The position numbers and the translations under genes were made by a program. This document shows positions 23,460-34,524 of a stretch of 64,000 nucleotides of DNA, in pieces (positions within the stretch are counted from its first letter, which is position 1; each line of letters opens with the position of its first letter). The notes under the pieces are model-generated. The model had not been told where the DNA came from and did no database searches. It saw only the letters and a program-made list of their open reading frames with translations. The stretch comes from Stutzerimonas zhaodongensis (GTDB taxonomy: Bacteria; Pseudomonadota; Gammaproteobacteria; Pseudomonadales; Pseudomonadaceae). The stretch spans positions 62,001 through 126,000 of the forward strand of contig NZ_RFFM01000004.1 of assembly GCF_003696365.1 (NCBI RefSeq), given 5' to 3'.

Positions 23460-23628
23460 GAGGCAATTCCGCTTATTTTACTGGGACAGACAGGGGGCCG
23501 AGCATACGCCAAGACCGATCGTCGTCACAAGCTGAGGGGAAAAGCTGACTGTCAAGTGCTGGCCGTACGACTTTCAGCCTATAGGCTCGACCGCACTCAC
23601 AGCACAACCGAACCCCTCGCGATTGCTG

Positions 23629-24423
23629 TTATTGCCGCAAGGTGAGCATCGAAGAATGGCTGATCTTCAGTAGCCAGCGCGCCTGCCGCGACAAATCCGC
23701 ACGACCTTTGCGATCAATCACCCAACCGCGCGCTTCGAGCGTCTTTCCAGGCAGATCCTTGAACGAGCCACCAAGACTGGCCGCGATGTCATGACTTATG
23801 TGTAAGACAGTCGACCCGTCCAGCTCCAGCCATACCCCGCCACGGTTGGTTTCAACACGTTGGACCGTTGCCTTGATGACTGCAAATCCTCCTCTGCGTA
23901 GCTGCGAGGCGGAGATTACCGGGGATTCACGCCAGACACCCCGGCCAGCTGAGCGTGCTTGATGCTCAACTCTGCTGTGGCAGCCAACCAGTTGCGTATT
24001 GGGCGCGATAGCGACGAAAAAACCCAAACCCTCGGCAAGGAGTAGCGCTTCCAGATTTCTGCCCTGGTCGTCGTATGCGTGAGCCAAGAGGCGGCCGTAA
24101 CGGTCGTTGGCTTGCAAACCTGGTTGCAGCCCGACCTGCCAATTGCTAGCGCTGACCAACGCTTTTAGATTGACCTTTGCAGCATTGGCATAAGGCTCCA
24201 CTCGACGCCCCTTGCGCCCGACCTCCGGAGCATTAAGACCAATCAGACGGACCTTGCGCCCATCGACCAGGCGCAGCGTATCGCCATCAATGACCGCTGC
24301 CACTTCTACTCGCTGCAGGGGACCTTTGGCAGGGCATAGCGCCTGGGCAGGCAGACTGGTGAGTACGAAAACGAAAAAGGCGCCCACCAGGGACGCCTTT
24401 TTCAGATGCTCGGAAAACCTCAT
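23629..24423 (-). CDS. Secreted thermonuclease-family protein (SNase-like)
   Basis: A 264-residue protein with a signal peptide ending near LPAQA, then a staphylococcal-nuclease-like OB domain: VIDGDTLRL, VRLIGLNAPE (catalytic Asp/Arg region), YGRLLAHAY and a C-terminal extension of unclear function. It would hydrolyse DNA or RNA in the periplasm or outside. The ATG at 24423 has GGA six bases ahead and is preferred over the one at 24429. It is convergent with nothing and lies directly downstream of rpmE (23 bases), so the two may be cotranscribed, as in other pseudomonads. Confidence 0.82.
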   Translation of the reverse strand: MRFSEHLKKASLVGAFFVFVLTSLPAQALCPAKGPLQRVEVAAVIDGDTLRLVDGRKVRLIGLNAPEVGRKGRRVEPYANAAKVNLKALVSASNWQVGLQPGLQANDRYGRLLAHAYDDQGRNLEALLLAEGLGFFVAIAPNTQLVGCHSRVEHQARSAGRGVWRESPVISASQLRRGGFAVIKATVQRVETNRGGVWLELDGSTVLHISHDIAASLGGSFKDLPGKTLEARGWVIDRKGRADLSRQARWLLKISHSSMLTLRQ

Positions 24424-24446
24424 TGGCATTCCGTCGCGGCGACAGC

Positions 24447-24659
24447 TTACTTGGCGCCGAACACACCGAAACGCTGCTTGAAGCGGTCAATACGGCCGCC
24501 GGTATCCAGCACTTTTTGCTTGCCGGTGTAGAACGGGTGGCACTCGGAGCAAACGTCGATGCTCATGTTCTTGGCCAGCGTCGAACGTGTCTTGATAACG
24601 TTGCCGCAGCTGCAAGTGGCTTCGATTTCAACGTAGTTAGGATGGATATCGGCTTTCAT
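24447..24659 (-). CDS. rpmE: 50S ribosomal protein L31, zinc-binding form
   Basis: A 70-residue ribosomal protein that bridges the subunits. The four zinc ligands Cys16, Cys18, Cys37 and Cys40 are all present, so this is the C+ form rather than the zinc-free paralogue. Starts [16 protein letters not shown]. The longer frame to 24689 adds ten residues without family match. Divergent from priA. Confidence 0.96.
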   Translation of the reverse strand: MKADIHPNYVEIEATCSCGNVIKTRSTLAKNMSIDVCSECHPFYTGKQKVLDTGGRIDRFKQRFGVFGAK

Positions 24660-24724
24660 GGAAAAATCCTCGAGGACCTGTGCCGCCACCCGACCCTATG
24701 TCGAGTACCGCACGGAAGGGCGCG

Positions 24725-24753
24725 AATAATACCAGAGCCCGTTAGCGATGCAA
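24725..24753 (-). promoter_or_regulatory. Sigma70-like promoter of rpmE
   Basis: On the minus strand TTTGCA (complement of 24748-24753), a 17-base spacer and TATTAT (complement of 24725-24730) lie about 65 bases ahead of rpmE in the divergent rpmE-priA gap. Confidence 0.5.
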
Positions 24754-24881
24754 AGGCAGCTGGTCGCCAGAAGACGTGCCCCGCTCGCATGGACGCAAGC
24801 TCCCGAGTGGATTGCAGCGCAGCCGAGCCTGCTGTTGTGCAGGATCGTTTAAGATCGCCGTTCGCCGCCAAGGACATTCGC

Positions 24882-27104
24882 GTGCTCCAACCCATACTTC
24901 GCCTTGCTCTGCCCTCTCCCCTGCGCAGGCTCTTCGATTATCTGCCGCCCGTGGGCATTGCCGTTTCCTCACTGAAGCCGGGAATGCGACTGCGGGTCCC
25001 CTTCGGCCGCCGCGAGATCGTTGGCGTGCTGGTAGAAATCGTCGATCACAGCGATGTACCACCGGCGAAGCTCAAGCCAGCACTGGAGGCGCTCGACTCG
25101 CAGCCCCCCCTTCCACCGGAGCTGTTCAAACTCTGCTTATGGACCGCGCAGTACTACCAGCACAGTCTGGGCGATACGTTCAGCTGGGCATTGCCGGTAT
25201 TGCTGCGTCAGGGTGAGCCGGCTGAGACGAGGCAGGAACGCTTCTGGCACGCGGCAAAAGGGGCCAGGCCAGAAGATCCGCGACTTAGTCGCGCTCCGCG
25301 TCAGCGCGAAGCCCTGAAGACTATCGCGCAGCATCCGCATGGAGTGGCGCACTCACTGGTCAGCCAATTGCAGCTCAGCAAGGACAGCCTCGACCAGCTC
25401 CTGCAAAAAGGCATGCTGCGAACGGAGACCCGCCGCAGCCACGACATCAAGCGACATCAAGGCAGCTGGTTGCTTCAACCCGAACTGCCGTTGAATCAAG
25501 AACAGCGAGCCGCCTTCGAAGCCATCAACGCAGGGCTGGACGGCTTCCAGACATTCCTGCTGGCGGGCGTAACCGGAAGCGGCAAGACGGAAGTCTATCT
25601 GCAGCTGATCCACCAGGTCCTCGAAGCCGGCAAGCAGGCGTTGGTCCTGATTCCAGAGATCAACCTCGGGCCCCAGACGCTGGCACGCTTCGAAAAACGC
25701 TTCAACGCACGCATCGCTCTGCTGCATTCAAACGTCAATGACCGTGAGCGTCTCGATGCGTGGCTAGCGGCGCGAGATGGCGAAGCGGACATCATCATCG
25801 GTACGCGCTCAGCGCTGTTCACTCCGATGAAGAACCCAGGCCTGATCATTCTCGATGAAGAGCATGACGCTTCTTATAAACAGCAGGAAGGCCTGCGATA
25901 TCACGCCCGTGACCTGGCGGTAGTCAGGGCACGCCAGGAAAATTTGCCGATCTTGCTGGGCTCCGCGACGCCCTCCTTGGAAAGTTTGCAGAATGCCCAC
26001 AGCGGCCGCTACGCGCTGCTGAAACTGACCCAGCGCGCTGGTGGCGCGCAGGCGCCCCGCTTCCTGCGACTGGATGTCAAGAGCCGACCGCTGGACTCAG
26101 GGATTTCGGGCCCGCTGCAGCAGGCCATGGCCCAGACGCTCGCCGCAGGACAGCAGGTACTGGTGTTTCTAAACCGTAGAGGCTTCGCCCCGTCACTGCT
26201 TTGCCACGACTGCGGATGGATCAGCCAATGCCCTCGCTGCGATGCTCGGATGACGCTGCACCAACGCCATAACGAATTGCGGTGTCATCACTGTGGACAC
26301 GCAGAACGCCCTCTGCACAGCTGCCCCGACTGCAACAAGCTCGATCTTCGACCGGTGGGCGCAGGTACCGAACGCGCTGAAGAGCGACTGGGCACCATAT
26401 TCCCTGACTACCCAGTATTGCGGATCGATCGTGACAGCACTGCTCGCAAAGGCTCGATGGAACAACTCCTGACAACCATCAACCGTGGAGAGCCCTGCCT
26501 ATTGGTCGGCACCCAGATGCTTGCCAAAGGGCATCACTTCCCGCGGGTCACGCTGGTTGCCATTCTCGATGCGGACGGCGGGCTATTCTCGGCCGACTTC
26601 CGTGCCAGCGAACGAATGGCGCAATTGATCGTGCAGGTGGCTGGCCGAGCGGGGCGCGCCGAGGAGCCTGGCAAGGTGATCATCCAAACTCATCTGGCTG
26701 ATCATCCACTGCTTGTTCAGCTCACGGAGCAAGGCTACTTCGCTTTTGCCGATCAGGCGCTGAGCGAGCGACGCGCTGCGGGGCTACCGCCTTTCAGCCA
26801 TCTCGCTCTGCTGCGTGCCGAAGCGCAGAAGCCGGGCCAGGCGGAGGACTTCCTCGACCAGGCCTGCAGCCAGGCCGAGCAGCTCCTCGAACAGTTGGGC
26901 ATCAGCGGAGTCGAGCTGCTCGGTCCAGTGCCCGCACCGATGGAGCGCCGCGCGGGACGCTTCCGGGCTCAACTTCTATTGCAGGGCAACGCCAGGGCGC
27001 CGCTACATAAGCTGATGGGCGTATGGATTCCACTAGTGGAAGCGCTTCCAGGCAGCCGCACGGTCCGTTGGTCCCTGGATGTCGACCCCATCGACCTGTT
27101 CTGA
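24882..27104 (+). CDS. priA: Primosomal protein N' (replication restart helicase)
   Basis: A 740-residue 3'-5' DNA helicase that reloads the replisome at stalled forks. The N-terminal DNA-binding domain is followed by Walker A GVTGSGKTEV near residue 230, DEEH near residue 323, and an eight-Cys zinc module (CHDCGWISQCPRC through CHHCGH and CPDC) at about residues 440-484. The start is a GTG with AGGA seven bases ahead, giving MLQPILRLALPSPLRRLFDY, which matches the family. The open frame extends upstream through the rpmE antisense but is not coding there. Confidence 0.94.
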   Translation: MLQPILRLALPSPLRRLFDYLPPVGIAVSSLKPGMRLRVPFGRREIVGVLVEIVDHSDVPPAKLKPALEALDSQPPLPPELFKLCLWTAQYYQHSLGDTFSWALPVLLRQGEPAETRQERFWHAAKGARPEDPRLSRAPRQREALKTIAQHPHGVAHSLVSQLQLSKDSLDQLLQKGMLRTETRRSHDIKRHQGSWLLQPELPLNQEQRAAFEAINAGLDGFQTFLLAGVTGSGKTEVYLQLIHQVLEAGKQALVLIPEINLGPQTLARFEKRFNARIALLHSNVNDRERLDAWLAARDGEADIIIGTRSALFTPMKNPGLIILDEEHDASYKQQEGLRYHARDLAVVRARQENLPILLGSATPSLESLQNAHSGRYALLKLTQRAGGAQAPRFLRLDVKSRPLDSGISGPLQQAMAQTLAAGQQVLVFLNRRGFAPSLLCHDCGWISQCPRCDARMTLHQRHNELRCHHCGHAERPLHSCPDCNKLDLRPVGAGTERAEERLGTIFPDYPVLRIDRDSTARKGSMEQLLTTINRGEPCLLVGTQMLAKGHHFPRVTLVAILDADGGLFSADFRASERMAQLIVQVAGRAGRAEEPGKVIIQTHLADHPLLVQLTEQGYFAFADQALSERRAAGLPPFSHLALLRAEAQKPGQAEDFLDQACSQAEQLLEQLGISGVELLGPVPAPMERRAGRFRAQLLLQGNARAPLHKLMGVWIPLVEALPGSRTVRWSLDVDPIDLF

Positions 27105-27149
27105 ACGCGTGCAATCGAGAGCTCATCCCGCAACTAAGCGCCTAAAGCC

Positions 27150-27179
27150 TTGAAGGTTCGCCCCCCGCGCCCCGATAAT
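27150..27179 (+). promoter_or_regulatory. Possible argS promoter
   Basis: TTGAAG (27150-27155), an 18-base spacer and GATAAT (27174-27179) lie 42 bases before the argS start in the 116-base priA-argS gap. Confidence 0.45.
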
Positions 27180-27220
27180 GCCCAGTTTTCGACCAAAGCC
27201 TCCGGGCCGAAGAGCACAAG

Positions 27221-28960
27221 ATGAAAGACAGTATTCGCCACCTGATTCAGCAAGCCTTGGCCCGCCTTACCGCTGAAGGGGTGCTGCCTGACGGCTTGAG
27301 CCCAGCTATTCAGGTGGAGAACACTCGCGATAAGACTCACGGTGACTTCGCCAGCAACATTGCCATGATGCTGGCCAAGCCAGCCGGAATGAAGCCCCGT
27401 GACCTCGCGCAAAAGCTCATCGATGCTTTACCGACTGACAGTTCGGTCAGCAAGGTGGAGATCGCAGGCCCAGGCTTCCTCAACTTCTTCCAGAACAGCG
27501 CGGCGCTGGCTCAACGCCTCGACGCAGCCCTGACAGACTCGCATCTCTGTGTAAGCAAAACAGGTCCCGCACAACGCGTCGTCGTTGATCTTTCCTCGCC
27601 AAATTTGGCGAAGGAGATGCACGTTGGCCACCTGCGCTCGACCATCATCGGCGACGCCGTCGCGCGGGTTCTGGAGTTTCTAGGCGATGACGTGATCCGC
27701 CAGAATCATGTGGGCGACTGGGGCACTCAATTCGGCATGCTGCTGGCTTTTCTTGAGGAAAACCCGTCAGCCGCCGAAGCCGAGCTGTCCGACCTGGAGC
27801 AGTTCTACCGTGCAGCGAAACAACGCTTCGACGAATCCGAAGCGTTTGCCGAGCGTGCACGGGAGCTCGTGGTGAAGCTGCAAGCGGGCGACGCTGACTG
27901 CCTGCGGCTGTGGAAGCAGTTCAACGAGATCTCTCTGTCCCATTGCCAGAAGGTCTACGACCGCCTCAACGTCAAGCTGACACCTGACGATGTGAAAGGT
28001 GAAAGCGCGTATAACGCCGAGCTGGGCGATATCGTCCATGCACTCAAAGGGAAAGGCTTACTGAGCGAGAGCAATGGCGCCCAATGCGTCTTTCTCGAAG
28101 AGTTCAAGAACGCCGAAGGCAACCCCCTGCCGGTAATCGTACAGAAAGCCGGTGGCGGCTATCTGTATGCCACCACCGACTTGGCATCCATGCGTTACCG
28201 CAGCCAACAGCTAAAAGCGGATCGCGCACTCTATTTCGTCGACCAGCGTCAGGCGCTGCACTTCCAAATGGCGTTCGAAGTAGCCCGCCGTGCAGGCTTC
28301 GTACATCCGGACATGCAGCTCGAGCACATGGGCTTCGGCACCATGAATGGCGCCGACGGCCGCCCGTTCAAGACCCGCGACGGCGGGACGGTGAAACTGG
28401 TCGACCTGCTCGATGAAGCCGAACAGCGCGCCTATAGCCTGGTCAAGGGCAAGAATCCGGAGCTGGATGAAACCGAATTACGGCAGATCGCACGTGCGGT
28501 GGGCATAGGCGCCGTCAAATACGCCGACCTCTCCAAGCATCGCACCAGCGATTACAGCTTCAACTTCGAGCAGATGCTCAGCTTCGAAGGTAATACCGCG
28601 CCCTATCTACTTTATGCCTACACCCGTGTCGCCAGCGTGTTCCGCAAGCTCGGCACTGACATGGACGCGTTGTCCGGCGAAATTCACCTGGATGCCGAGC
28701 AGGAGCAAGCGCTAGGTGCGAAGCTCGCCCAGTTCTCGGAAGTGCTTAATGGTGTGGGGGAGAAAGGTGTCCCACATCTACTGTGCAGCTATTTGTACGA
28801 TCTAGCCGGCCTGTTCTCGAGCTTCTATGAGCATTGCCCAATCCTCACAGCGGAAAGCGAAACCGTGAAACAGAGTCGCCTGCGCCTTGCTGCTCTGACC
28901 GGCAAGACCCTCAAACAGGGTCTGGAGCTGCTTGGCTTGGAAACACTGGAGCGGATGTAA
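27221..28960 (+). CDS. argS: Arginyl-tRNA synthetase
   Basis: A 579-residue class I synthetase charging tRNA-Arg. The HIGH-type motif is HVGH in [17 protein letters not shown] canonical KMSKS is absent, as in most Arg[15 protein letters not shown] occupies the place. The N-terminal Add-1 domain ([15 protein letters not shown]) and the C-terminal anticodon-binding helix bundle ([23 protein letters not shown]) are intact. The stop is immediately followed by the GTG of the SPOR gene with no gap. Confidence 0.96.
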   Translation: MKDSIRHLIQQALARLTAEGVLPDGLSPAIQVENTRDKTHGDFASNIAMMLAKPAGMKPRDLAQKLIDALPTDSSVSKVEIAGPGFLNFFQNSAALAQRLDAALTDSHLCVSKTGPAQRVVVDLSSPNLAKEMHVGHLRSTIIGDAVARVLEFLGDDVIRQNHVGDWGTQFGMLLAFLEENPSAAEAELSDLEQFYRAAKQRFDESEAFAERARELVVKLQAGDADCLRLWKQFNEISLSHCQKVYDRLNVKLTPDDVKGESAYNAELGDIVHALKGKGLLSESNGAQCVFLEEFKNAEGNPLPVIVQKAGGGYLYATTDLASMRYRSQQLKADRALYFVDQRQALHFQMAFEVARRAGFVHPDMQLEHMGFGTMNGADGRPFKTRDGGTVKLVDLLDEAEQRAYSLVKGKNPELDETELRQIARAVGIGAVKYADLSKHRTSDYSFNFEQMLSFEGNTAPYLLYAYTRVASVFRKLGTDMDALSGEIHLDAEQEQALGAKLAQFSEVLNGVGEKGVPHLLCSYLYDLAGLFSSFYEHCPILTAESETVKQSRLRLAALTGKTLKQGLELLGLETLERM

Positions 28961-29620
28961 GTGGCAGCCAAGAAGAAACCTGCCCCCAAGCGCGGCGCAA
29001 GCCGTTATCAGGCACCAGCGCGCAAGCCAGTTCCTGGCTGGGTCTGGCTGGCATGTGGCCTGGTCATCGGCGGGTTTATCGTATTCCTGATGAGCCTCGA
29101 ACCCGGCGGCGACGAGATCAAGCGCACCAAGGAAACGGCAAAGCCCAAGGAGCAGCCGAAACGTTCAGCGCCTGCTTCGGGCCAGCCGGTAAAACCGAAG
29201 TACGATTTCTATACGTTGCTGCCAGAATCAGAAGTGATCCTGCCGCCCGAAGCGCCGAAACCTGAGCAGCCCAAGCCGGTTACCCCGGAAGAGGCCGCCA
29301 AGATCGACGCTGCACGCGCGGAAGCCGCGCTGAATGGCCAGGTCCCTCCACCTCCACCGACGGTAGCCAAGGCACCGGTCACGCAGTTCTTCCTGCAAGC
29401 CGGTTCTTTCCGTAAGAAACCCGAAGCCGAGAAGGTCCGCGCGCAGATCATTCTGTTGGGTCAGGATGTTCGAGTCGAAAACGTCACCGTGCGTGACGAG
29501 GACTGGTATCGCGTACTGGTGGGCCCTTACGCCAACCGAGACCAACTGGCCCAGGCCCAAAAGGCACTGGCCGCCAGTGGCTATAACAACCTGCTGCTAC
29601 AGCAGCGCCAGGTACGTTAA
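28961..29620 (+). CDS. FtsN-like SPOR-domain protein
   Basis: A 219-residue bitopic protein with a short Lys/Pro-rich cytoplasmic tail, one membrane helix at about residues 27-46 (WVWLACGLVIGGFIVFLM), a Pro/Lys/Glu-rich linker and a C-terminal SPOR domain from about residue 145 (FFLQAGSFRKKPEAEKVR). This is the architecture of the cell-division protein FtsN. The start is GTG directly abutting the argS stop. Placement after argS agrees with the pseudomonad FtsN-like gene. I withhold the symbol because SPOR proteins are easily confused. In P. aeruginosa hslVU would follow; here it does not. Confidence 0.88.
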   Translation: MAAKKKPAPKRGASRYQAPARKPVPGWVWLACGLVIGGFIVFLMSLEPGGDEIKRTKETAKPKEQPKRSAPASGQPVKPKYDFYTLLPESEVILPPEAPKPEQPKPVTPEEAAKIDAARAEAALNGQVPPPPPTVAKAPVTQFFLQAGSFRKKPEAEKVRAQIILLGQDVRVENVTVRDEDWYRVLVGPYANRDQLAQAQKALAASGYNNLLLQQRQVR

Positions 29621-29900
29621 TTCAAGCGCCGAGTGCTGCGGCGCCAACCTGGTTGGCGCCGCGCAACGCTAGTGTCTGAAGAGACCGCGCCTCATGCAGC
29701 AGATCATCATCAGCGCAACCAACTCTCGATCAACGCCCAGGGGCTGACCGGCGCGGTAAGGCGCTCTGCTCAGCCATTACCTGCTCTTGAAAAACTAACG
29801 ACTCAGCTGGACGCAAGCCATTCGCCAATAAGGATGAAGCAGGCCACGCTTGCCAATGAGCTCAACACCCTACTGACAACAGCTAAGAACTCAGCCCTGC
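29621..29900. other. Intergenic stretch without convincing gene
   Basis: 280 bases between the SPOR gene and the convergent reductase gene. The plus-strand frame from 29633 is open, and minus-strand frames contain many stops. None shows a ribosome site or protein-like composition. The only clear element is the inverted repeat at 29638-29662. It coincides with a change of gene order relative to P. aeruginosa. Confidence 0.6.
29638..29662. repeat. Perfect 12-bp inverted repeat
   Basis: GCGGCGCCAACC and its exact complement GGTTGGCGCCGC are separated by one T, 18 bases after the SPOR gene stop. No T-run follows, so it is either a factor-assisted terminator or a palindromic repeat element. Confidence 0.7.
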
Positions 29901-30872
29901 TTACACGTCACGGGGGGCATAGGCGAATACGTCCGCCCGCATCTGCGTCGCATCCATTCCTGCCTCGACCAGCGCGTCCAGCGTGCCGTATATCATTGCA
30001 GGTGAACCACTGGCGTAGACATGCACCGGCTTCAGATCTGCGATGTCTTCGCAGACAGCCTCATGCAACAGCCCACACCGGCCCGGCCATCCGCGGACGT
30101 CGCTGACCACCTGATGCAGGTAGAGATTAGGCATCTGCTGCCACTCTTCCCAGTGGGCAAGCTGATAGAAATCATCAGGACGTCGCACGCCCCAGTAGAG
30201 ATGAACCGGATGGGCGAAACCCTCGGCTCGGCAGTACTCGATCAGGCTGTTCATTTGCGCCATACCGGTGCCCGCGGCTATCAGAACCAACGGGCCGTTG
30301 GGCAACTCTGCCAGGTGCGTATCGCCAAACGGCATCTGTACCGTCGCCATCCCCTTGCGCCGGATGAATGCCAGCAGCTCGATAGCCGACGTTTCACGCG
30401 CCAGGACGTGAAGCTCAAGCTCACGCCCACGGCCAGGGGCGGACGCCAGCGAAAAGGCGCTGAACTCGCCATCCTCTCGCTCAAGCAACAGGTATTGCCC
30501 GGCGTGATAGCGCGGCAGCTTGCCCGCCGGCGCCTGTAGGAGCAGGCGAAACACATCGCCTCCGACCGCCTCGCAGCTGATCAGCTGACAGCTGAGCGTA
30601 CGCACCGGGAGTTCCCCGGGCGCAAGGACGCCGTCCCAGAGCAACACGCAATCCTCTTCAGGCTGCGCCAGGCAAGCGAACACTTCGCCGTGATCATGGC
30701 TCTCACCACGCTGCCGCACTCGTCCATTGACGAGCAGGGCGGCGCAGATCAAGCAATTGCCGTTTCGGCAAGCTTGCGGACAGTCATAGCCAAGGCGCCG
30801 GGCCGCGTCGAGGATCAGCTCGCCACGCTCGACTTCAAGTACCGCGCCAGAGGGTTGCAGCGTAACTTTCAT
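29901..30872 (-). CDS. 2Fe-2S ferredoxin / flavin reductase fusion (CDP-6-deoxy-glucoseen reductase-like)
   Basis: A 323-residue protein. The N-terminal plant-type ferredoxin domain has Cys ligands in ACRNGNCLIC with the fourth in VFACLA. It is followed by a ferredoxin-NADP reductase module: an FAD-binding barrel (YHAGQYLLLE, FSLASAP in place of RxYS) and an NAD-binding lobe (LIAAGTGMAQMNSLIEY). It moves electrons from NAD(P)H via FAD to the iron-sulfur cluster. Genes of this type lie next to ubiD in pseudomonads and are often named AscD-like without evidence for sugar metabolism. It lies 33 bases after ubiD on the same strand, so an operon is likely. The electron acceptor is unknown. Confidence 0.8.
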   Translation of the reverse strand: MKVTLQPSGAVLEVERGELILDAARRLGYDCPQACRNGNCLICAALLVNGRVRQRGESHDHGEVFACLAQPEEDCVLLWDGVLAPGELPVRTLSCQLISCEAVGGDVFRLLLQAPAGKLPRYHAGQYLLLEREDGEFSAFSLASAPGRGRELELHVLARETSAIELLAFIRRKGMATVQMPFGDTHLAELPNGPLVLIAAGTGMAQMNSLIEYCRAEGFAHPVHLYWGVRRPDDFYQLAHWEEWQQMPNLYLHQVVSDVRGWPGRCGLLHEAVCEDIADLKPVHVYASGSPAMIYGTLDALVEAGMDATQMRADVFAYAPRDV

Positions 30873-30905
30873 CTGATTAAAACCTGAGATTGCGGCTGCC
30901 GGTCA

Positions 30906-32372
30906 TCAGTCGATGTCCAGCTCGGCCCAGAGTTCGTCTACCCGGCGCTTGACCGCCTCGTCCTGAACGATGGCGCGCCCCCATTCCCGGCTGGTTTCGC
31001 CCGGCCATTTATGGGTCGCGTCGAGCCCCATCTTGCTACCAAGGCCGGAAACCGGCGAGGCGAAGTCGAGATAGTCGATGGGGGTATTCTCGATCAGCAC
31101 TGTATCGCGCTTGGGATCCATGCGTGTGGTGATCGCCCAGATCACATCATTCCAGTCACGAGCATTGATATCGTCATCGGTGACGATGACGAACTTGGTG
31201 TACATGAACTGGCGTAGGAAGCTCCAGACACCCAGCATCACGCGTTTGGCGTGGCCGGGATACTGCTTCTTCATCGTCACTACCGCCATGCGGTAGGAGC
31301 AACCTTCCGGTGGAAGATAGAAATCGGTGATTTCGGGAAACTGCTTCTGCAAGATCGGCACGAACACTTCGTTAAGCGCGACGCCCAATATCGCCGGTTC
31401 ATCCGGCGGACGACCCGTGTAGGTGCTGTGATAGATCGCATCGCGACGCTTGGTGATGCGCTCGACGGTAAACACCGGGAAGCGATCGACCTCGTTGTAG
31501 TAGCCCGTGTGATCGCCATAGGGCCCCTCGTCTGCCATCTCGCCTGGCTGGATGAAACCCTCGAGCACTATTTCGGCGCCTGCCGGCACCTGCAGATCGC
31601 TACCTCGGCACTTGACCAGTTCGGTTCGACTCCCGCGCAGCAGGCCGGCAAAGGCGTACTCCGAAAGCGAATCGGGAACTGGAGTCACGGCGCCGAGGAT
31701 GGTGGCCGGGTCAGCTCCGAGCGCAACCGCTACCGGGTACGGACGGTCGGGAAATTTCTCACACCATTCACGAAAATCCAGTGCACCCCCCCGATGGCTG
31801 AGCCAGCGCATGATCACCTTGTTGCGCCCAATCACCTGTTGGCGGTAAATCCCAAGGTTCTGCCGCTCCTTGTTAGGGCCCTTGGTGATAGTCAGCCCCC
31901 AGGTGATCAACGGCCCAGCATCACCCGGCCAGCAGGTCTGCACCGGCAATGCGGACAGGTCGACGTCGTCGCCTTCCAGCACCACTTCCTGGCAGGGAGC
32001 GTCCTTGAGGACTTTGGGCGCCATGCTGATGACCTTTTTATAGATCGGCAGCTTGCTCCAGGCATCCTTCAGCCCTTTCGGCGGCTCAGGCTCCTTGAGG
32101 AAAGCCAGCAACTTGCCGATCTCGCGCAGCTCCGAAACTTCTTCGGCACCCATTCCGAGCGCGACCCGCTTCGGGGTGCCGAACAGGTTGCCGAGCACCG
32201 GCATGTCGAATCCGGTCGGGTTCTCGAAGAGCAACGCCGGCCCCTGCCTGCGCAGGGTGCGGTCGCATATCTCGGTCATTTCCAGAACAGGGGAAACGGC
32301 GGCCGAAACACGCTTGAGCTCGCCGCGTTTTTCCAAACCGCTGATAAAGTCGCGCAGATCACGATACTGCAT
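30906..32372 (-). CDS. ubiD: 4-hydroxy-3-polyprenylbenzoate decarboxylase
   Basis: A 488-residue UbiD-family decarboxylase using prenylated FMN to decarboxylate the polyprenyl-hydroxybenzoate intermediate of ubiquinone synthesis. Family segments seen are the N-terminal [18 protein letters not shown], the prFMN-binding [45 protein letters not shown] with its catalytic Glu, and [20 protein letters not shown]. UbiX, which makes the cofactor, is not in the window. Confidence 0.93.
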   Translation of the reverse strand: MQYRDLRDFISGLEKRGELKRVSAAVSPVLEMTEICDRTLRRQGPALLFENPTGFDMPVLGNLFGTPKRVALGMGAEEVSELREIGKLLAFLKEPEPPKGLKDAWSKLPIYKKVISMAPKVLKDAPCQEVVLEGDDVDLSALPVQTCWPGDAGPLITWGLTITKGPNKERQNLGIYRQQVIGRNKVIMRWLSHRGGALDFREWCEKFPDRPYPVAVALGADPATILGAVTPVPDSLSEYAFAGLLRGSRTELVKCRGSDLQVPAGAEIVLEGFIQPGEMADEGPYGDHTGYYNEVDRFPVFTVERITKRRDAIYHSTYTGRPPDEPAILGVALNEVFVPILQKQFPEITDFYLPPEGCSYRMAVVTMKKQYPGHAKRVMLGVWSFLRQFMYTKFVIVTDDDINARDWNDVIWAITTRMDPKRDTVLIENTPIDYLDFASPVSGLGSKMGLDATHKWPGETSREWGRAIVQDEAVKRRVDELWAELDID

Positions 32373-32444
32373 GCTTGAGCCTCATGTGGGCCGGCAGGAC
32401 TGGGGCCGCAGAGTTTAGCCTTGACCTTGGCGATTCCAAAACCT

Positions 32445-32477
32445 GCAGACAGACAAAGGCCGGGTTTCCCCGGCCTC
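32445..32477 (-). terminator. Terminator of rho
   Basis: The stem GGCCGGG / CCCGGCC, followed on the minus strand by a T-rich tail (TTTGTCTGTCTG), lies about 20 bases past the rho stop. Confidence 0.65.
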
Positions 32478-32495
32478 GGTGACACAACCAAACGC

Positions 32496-33755
<1,260 letters not shown>

Positions 33756-33938
33756 AGAGAGAGATCAGAAGGGATGAAGAAAGCGATTAGCTTGAGAAGC
33801 CGCGCAGCAAGAGACGAACAGGTTCGTTGTGCTTTTTGAGGCTGAAGTGCGTCGGCGACGGCATGCAGAGGGCGACGGAAGAAGCGTCGCGAGGCCGAAT
33901 TTAGCATCGTGCAGGCGAAGCGTCCACCCTGCAGTCAT

Positions 33939-33970
33939 AAAAAAGCCCCCGCAATTTGCGAGGGCTTTTA
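33939..33970 (-). terminator. Terminator of trxA
   Basis: The GC-rich stem AAAAGCCC..GC / GCGAGGGCTTTT with an AATTT loop ends 18 bases past the trxA stop, with a T-run on the minus strand. A few A/T bases on the other side could also serve reverse transcription. Confidence 0.85.
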
Positions 33971-33987
33971 AAAAGAGCCTTACCGGA

Positions 33988-34314
33988 TCAGATATTGCTG
34001 TCGAGAAACGCCGCTAGCTGCGACTTCGACAGGGCACCAACCTTGGTTGCCTCGACGTTGCCATTCTTGAACAGCATCAGCGTCGGGATACCGCGAACGC
34101 CATATTTAGGAGGCGTTTCCTGGTTCTCGTCGATATTCAACTTGCAAACCTTCAAACGGCCTTCATATTCCTTGGCGATCTCATCGAGTACGGGAGCGAT
34201 CATCTTGCAAGGGCCACACCACTCGGCCCAGTAGTCGACCAGCACGGGGCCGTCAGCCTGAAGCACGTCCTGCTCGAAACTGCTGTCGCTGACATTGTTG
34301 ATGTATTCGCTCAT
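33988..34314 (-). CDS. trxA: Thioredoxin 1
   Basis: A 108-residue cytoplasmic dithiol reductant with active-site WCGPC (Cys33, Cys36) and the conserved cis-Pro in GIPTLMLF. It has the single thioredoxin fold and no signal peptide. The rho-trxA neighbourhood is standard in gammaproteobacteria. Divergent from ppx. Confidence 0.97.
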   Translation of the reverse strand: MSEYINNVSDSSFEQDVLQADGPVLVDYWAEWCGPCKMIAPVLDEIAKEYEGRLKVCKLNIDENQETPPKYGVRGIPTLMLFKNGNVEATKVGALSKSQLAAFLDSNI

Positions 34315-34350
34315 GGAATGTTCTCCAGGGTCAAAATCGGAAGTGACGCC

Positions 34351-34379
34351 ATCATAGCCCGGCTTGAAGGGGACCGAAA
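34351..34379 (-). promoter_or_regulatory. Possible trxA promoter
   Basis: Minus-strand TTTCGG, 17 bases, TATGAT (complement of 34351-34356) lie 37 bases before the trxA start. The -35 match is only moderate. Confidence 0.4.
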
Positions 34380-34524
34380 GTCGCAGTCTGTCGCTTGGGT
34401 AATAGACAACGACTATGGAACGGAGAGTCAGGCCGGCTGACCGAAGTGCGGCTAAGCAGCGCTGCGCGTTGGCGTATGAAGGCGATCATGTCAGGATGTC
34501 GGGGTTTTGCACAGAGACCGCCCC

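Noticed and set aside
29633..30106. 157-codon plus-strand frame spanning the junction and the reductase 3' end
   Set aside because: Second half is antisense to the reductase; first half shows no homology that I recognise and no ribosome site.
31251..32378. 375-codon plus-strand frame opposite ubiD
   Set aside because: Covers ubiD exactly and lacks any signal of its own.
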